Part shown: positions 60,662 through 64,000 of the stretch, piece after piece
Numbering within the stretch: the stretch's first letter is position 1
How the letters are laid out: every line of letters begins with the position of its first letter
Origin: Closterium sp. NIES-65
Lineage: Eukaryota; Streptophyta; Zygnematophyceae; Desmidiales; Closteriaceae
Direction: 5' to 3'
DNA length: 64,000 nt
Assembly (NCBI GenBank): GCA_948144175.1
Contig: CANXME010000803.1
Coordinates: 1-64,000, forward strand
Program-made: the position numbers and the translations under genes
The notes under the pieces: generated by a model
The model's input: only the letters and a program-made list of their open reading frames with translations
Told to the model about the DNA's origin: nothing
Databases searched by the model: none

Positions 60662-63160
60662 ACAAGAAGACGAGCCGTCAGTGGGCTGATGCAAAGTCGC
60701 CGCTTATAGATTTGGAAAGCCCATCTTACCATCGCTCTCGACATCGTGGGGTTGGTCCGCATGTCGATGCCGTACTTGTCGAGCAAATACACGTCGAGCG
60801 CCCATTTTTGGAAATCTTCGTCCTTGCACAAACCCGACATCTGGACATAAGGGTGACGCTCGTAGTCGCAAACGCTAACCCCGTCGAAGGGGTGGTCGTC
60901 ACAATGGACGTAGTACATCGCAAGAACCTCTGCGATGGGCATTCGGGTGGCTTGCAGGGCCTCCAAGAAACTCTTCGTTGCGTAGTCCATATGTGTCTTG
61001 TCCTGCTCGTTGTTCCACTTCTGGGCCTGAACATAATCGAGTGACGTAACATTGAGAGATGGACGAGCAAAACTTGCGTTCAACGATGACGCCAAGTGCT
61101 CAACAGATCCATACCTCGATGAGCCACTGCTCCGCGTTCGGAAATATGTGCTCCTCGATAGCCTTCAGGAACTTTGGGGCCACTTTGGTTTTCGATCTTC
61201 CGATGTAATAGTCGCCCGGTTCCTCCGAGAAACCCGCTTGCATCTGGATGGCCGGGCGTGGGATGGCTATGACGTATGACCTGCGCATCTCGTTCATGTC
61301 CCATTGACCCAGCTGTGCGATGGTGTCAAGGTCGAAGTTCTTGTCTGCGAGGATCTGTGTTGCAGACCGTCGAAAGATGTGCGTGTCCTTCGACAGGATC
61401 CAAACTGCGCTATTCATCGCCCGGGATACCCATTTGTTATGCGTCGGGTACGGCATCTCTGTCTTCTCTTTGTCAAAGAGGGCGAAGAACAGGTTCTTCT
61501 TCGACCAGGCCTCTAGGTCGGAAAATTCCAAGGGGGGCACGATATTCGCGTCGGTGTAATAGAGCGGCACAAGGTCGAAAAGGAAGTGTAGCCAGAGGAA
61601 AACTGCTCCAAAGCTGCACTGCTGGAATTCCATGTGTCGAGTCAGGTACAGGTGGCTGAGCTTGTGGTCTTTGACGGTCGTTGAATTGCGATAGGCGACC
61701 ACGAGAACGAGGATCAACAATTCCCCCGGGCTGTTCGTGACGGGCAGAAGGACGTAAGTGAACATGTTGCAGTAGCGGATCGTACGGATGCTGATCCCCC
61801 TGCCCAGCATGTGATGCGCCATCAGAATCATAACCCTGACAGCCAAGGCCTTCCAAAGCAATAGACTGGGGTACGCCATCCACGACCTGAAGTACACCTT
61901 GGCCCAGTGCGGCAGGATGTCTGAAACGAGTATGCGAAACTACTCCTCCATGTAGACATCGTCGAGTAAGCCCCGGTGTGGGTCGACGCACCTCCTGCAT
62001 TGAGTGGGCAGATACAACAATTCATAAGTTAGAAAGTGAGCGAGAATTTGTAGCCGACGGGGTAGGGAAGTCTACTTACTCGAACTGATTGTCGTGCAGC
62101 TGTCGCAGCTTGACCGCTAGTAGCTGCCTAGCCTCGGTGATGTCGTCCATGGGTTTTGTGAGTGGTTTGTCGAAGAGTATGGCTTCTACTTTGCACCCTA
62201 GCGCACTAAGGCGCGCCAGCATCATCGGTGGGGTGCATTTTTTTTTGCTTCCATCCCGCTACTCCGGTCCGCCCGGTATCCAAGGAAGCCGCTTGTTTGT
62301 CCGTTTCCGTTGACATGTAATCGTTGTAAGCCCGCAAGCGTCATTTTGACGTCCAAGGCCCATGCAGGTGCTCCTCGTTACGGAGCGCCGCCCTCCACCC
62401 CGTCCCTAAACCCTTGCCGATCTTTCTCCCGACCTCGGCCTCGTTGATCGCCTGCTCCTTGACAAGCACTCCGTTGCATTTTCCGGCTGCCAGAGTTGCA
62501 CAGGCCCAAGCCTTGAAATGCATGAAATCAGAGACGTAGTTTGGCCGAGTGGAATCCTCGTCGATTCCCAGCAGCGGAAGCTCACAACGGCAAATCGCAC
62601 TTTTCAATGTTCCCGTCGCCAGGTACGGATTTTCTTCGCCCTGTTCGTCACCTAGAATGTGCTCATCATCCTCTTCCGATATATTTGCCGCGGCAGGGCG
62701 AGGGGTCCACCTCTTCGACATCGTCCGCCTCGGGCTGTTCTCCCGGCTCATCGTTGACATCATTCGTCTCTGCAGGGACGTGGCTGGCTAAATCCGTTTT
62801 GCTGGGTCTTTTCGATGAGCGCATAGGCACGGCGGGAGTGGCTCGCGAAGCGGATGTACCGGCTGGGGGTGGTGGCCTAAACTCAGCCGGAACACGTGTA
62901 CCCCTTCTCCTACGTCGCCCAACAGTCGAGCTCGGCACAGTGGCTACTGGTTCCATTAGTGTTATCGAGCGGTGTGGTGCCGATGATGATGATGGCTGGT
63001 TTGTCGCCTCCTGTTTTGAGGGAGGGGTTGTCGTCGAAGTCGGTTCTACTACTACAGGTATGGATTGCGCCGTCGAAGGGACTTCGGTAGGTGCACCCCC
63101 CACTTCGACATTGACAGCATGGTCCGTCGAGCGTTGGTTCGTCGCAACCGGCTGAACCAC

Positions 63161-64000
63161 TATCTGTATGGCTCATGATGTCGAGGGTGGCGCTGTTGAT
63201 ACCGGTATGGCTCGTGTCGTCGTGTGTGGAGCTTGTCAACGGGAGTTGGGTGTGGCCCCGTCCTCGCTTGGGCGGAGCTGACTTCGTGGTCGGGTGTAAG
63301 GGGGCAGCCAACATGCAGCAGTGGGCGAGCTGGTGACAGGAGTGGTCGACTTGCACGGGGGCCACTGCATGAGTGCCGACTTCGGAAGGCGCCGAGATTG
63401 GGAGGTCGACTTGGAGTGGTCGACCAGTGGATGGCGTCGACTTGGTGACGCCGACGTGGGGCAGCCGACTAGAGTTTCCGGCTGACAGGAGTGTGGTCGA
63501 CCTGGTGATCAACCACGCCTGGTGGTTGACGAAGGAGGGGCCGACGTCGACCTCAACAGGGGTGGCTGAGGACGCCGAGCAGCTGAGCGTCGAGCAGCAC
63601 AGTGCTGGGGTGGAGGGCGCCGAAGGTTGGGGATGCCGGGCTTGTATAGCCGGCGACCGACCGAGCTGGTCGACCAAGATACCCGCGCGACGTGTGCAAA
63701 CGTCGCTGGGGTGGCTGCTGCGAGGCTGACCTCGTGGGTAGTATCCCGGGGTCGACGTGGATGGTGGGCGCAGTCGCTGGCGTGGAGTCTGCTAGGCGTT
63801 TGCGCTGTGCTCGTGACGAGGAGTAGTGCAACAACCAGCTGCGCGCACCTGCGAAGCAGGTGCACCGTTGTTCTGTGGGTGCAACGCTGTACGGCCGACC
63901 TGCTGCAGCGTTGGCACACCATGGACTTGCAACGTTGGCGAACCGCTACTCTGCGACGCTGGAGCAATGCAAGTGCTGCTGCGCTGGAGTGCAATCGACC
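63161..64000. other. Upstream flank of the recombinase gene, GTCGA-rich
   Basis: A long minus-strand open frame (63677-62910) is Thr/Ser/Pro-rich and may be compositional or an alternative N-terminus. GTCGAC-type words recur (63233, 63348, 63410, 63449, 63496). GCAACGYTG words recur at 63880-63950. No terminal inverted repeat or other gene end was found before the window edge. Confidence 0.4.

Larger units (their letters stand above)
52440..63160 (-). pseudogene. Crypton-like tyrosine recombinase gene, decayed and split by copia-2
   Basis: Pieces in minus order: a Ser/Thr/Pro-rich N-terminus with RRRRRGTRVP (63160-62700); ATGTLKSAICRCELPLLGID (62763-62341); KPMDDITEARQLLAVKLRQL ending at an intron near 62080-61990; then the core (61960-61100). 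The core has RNSTTVKDHKLSHLYLTRH, THIFRRSATQILADKNFDLD, IAQLGQWDMNEMRRSYV, IPRPAIQMQAGF and a FPNAEQWL end: HxxR (61381-61370) and Tyr (61276-61274). These match the Ndc10/Crypton YR fold. 61095-60662 continues to copia-2. After the insert come a coiled coil (INHLEKQVESLEREKG), then FDAVVWPWC..VRKAWSYWDGPSPL resembling the GCR1_C DNA-binding motif of fungal Cryptons, to about 52468. TAG near 61938 and at least four frame changes show decay or assembly error. Confidence 0.55.

Noticed and set aside
60652-61659. Plus-strand frames over the recombinase core
   Set aside because: Shadows of the minus-strand frame, which has coherent recombinase motifs.

Overview
The window looks like nuclear DNA of a GC-rich green eukaryote. 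A streptophyte is most likely, perhaps a charophyte alga, but the species cannot be fixed from the sequence. The evidence is plant-style Ty1/copia elements with an initiator-Met tRNA primer site (TGGTAT..AGAGC), GT-AG introns, a plant-like 20S proteasome alpha-1 subunit (PAF1/PSMA1), an MZM1/LYRM7-type LYR protein and a CBS-pair protein with a transit-peptide-like start.

Left third (1-22,237): the 5' end of a minus-strand copia element; a possible secreted Cys/Lys-rich peptide gene; a decayed F-box/LRR gene (minus); a Mutator-like foldback element with 222-bp inverted repeats and a 9-bp target duplication; then three plus-strand host genes in a row: the CBS-pair gene (about 6.2-11.8 kb), MZM1/LYRM7 (13,075-16,698) and PAF1 (17,839-21,689). 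Their introns are built from minisatellites. Nearly every exon has decayed copies of its 5' edge upstream and of its 3' edge downstream.

Middle (22,238-30,130): a plus-strand copia element with 446-bp LTRs and target duplication AATGG. A second, non-autonomous LTR element (22,684-24,746) sits exactly between its 5' LTR and its primer-binding site.

Right half (31.4-64 kb): a nest of elements. Two convergent, decayed multi-exon genes form the substrate. The plus-strand one (31.4-52.2 kb) is unrecognised. The minus-strand one (63.2-52.4 kb) carries a tyrosine-recombinase/Ndc10-like core (HxxR...Y), a coiled coil and a W..W.G C-terminal motif, the layout of Crypton elements. Four LTR elements split them: copia-3 (31,501-39,132, CTAAC), a TRIM-like element (40,467-41,817), copia-1 (43,970-51,543, AAGCC) and copia-2 (53,452-60,661, ACAAG). 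Copia-3 itself holds a Harbinger-like MITE (31,792-32,377, TTA).

Six LTR elements in the window (the partial one, copia-1, -2, -3 and both non-autonomous ones) share one leader: primer-binding site, a small hairpin whose sequence varies while pairing is kept or nearly kept, and an invariant GGGCCCAC box. This looks like an undescribed packaging/dimerisation module, and it suggests the short elements are mobilised in trans by the copia-1/-2 type. Frameshifts at homopolymers in several elements mean that some apparent decay could be assembly error.
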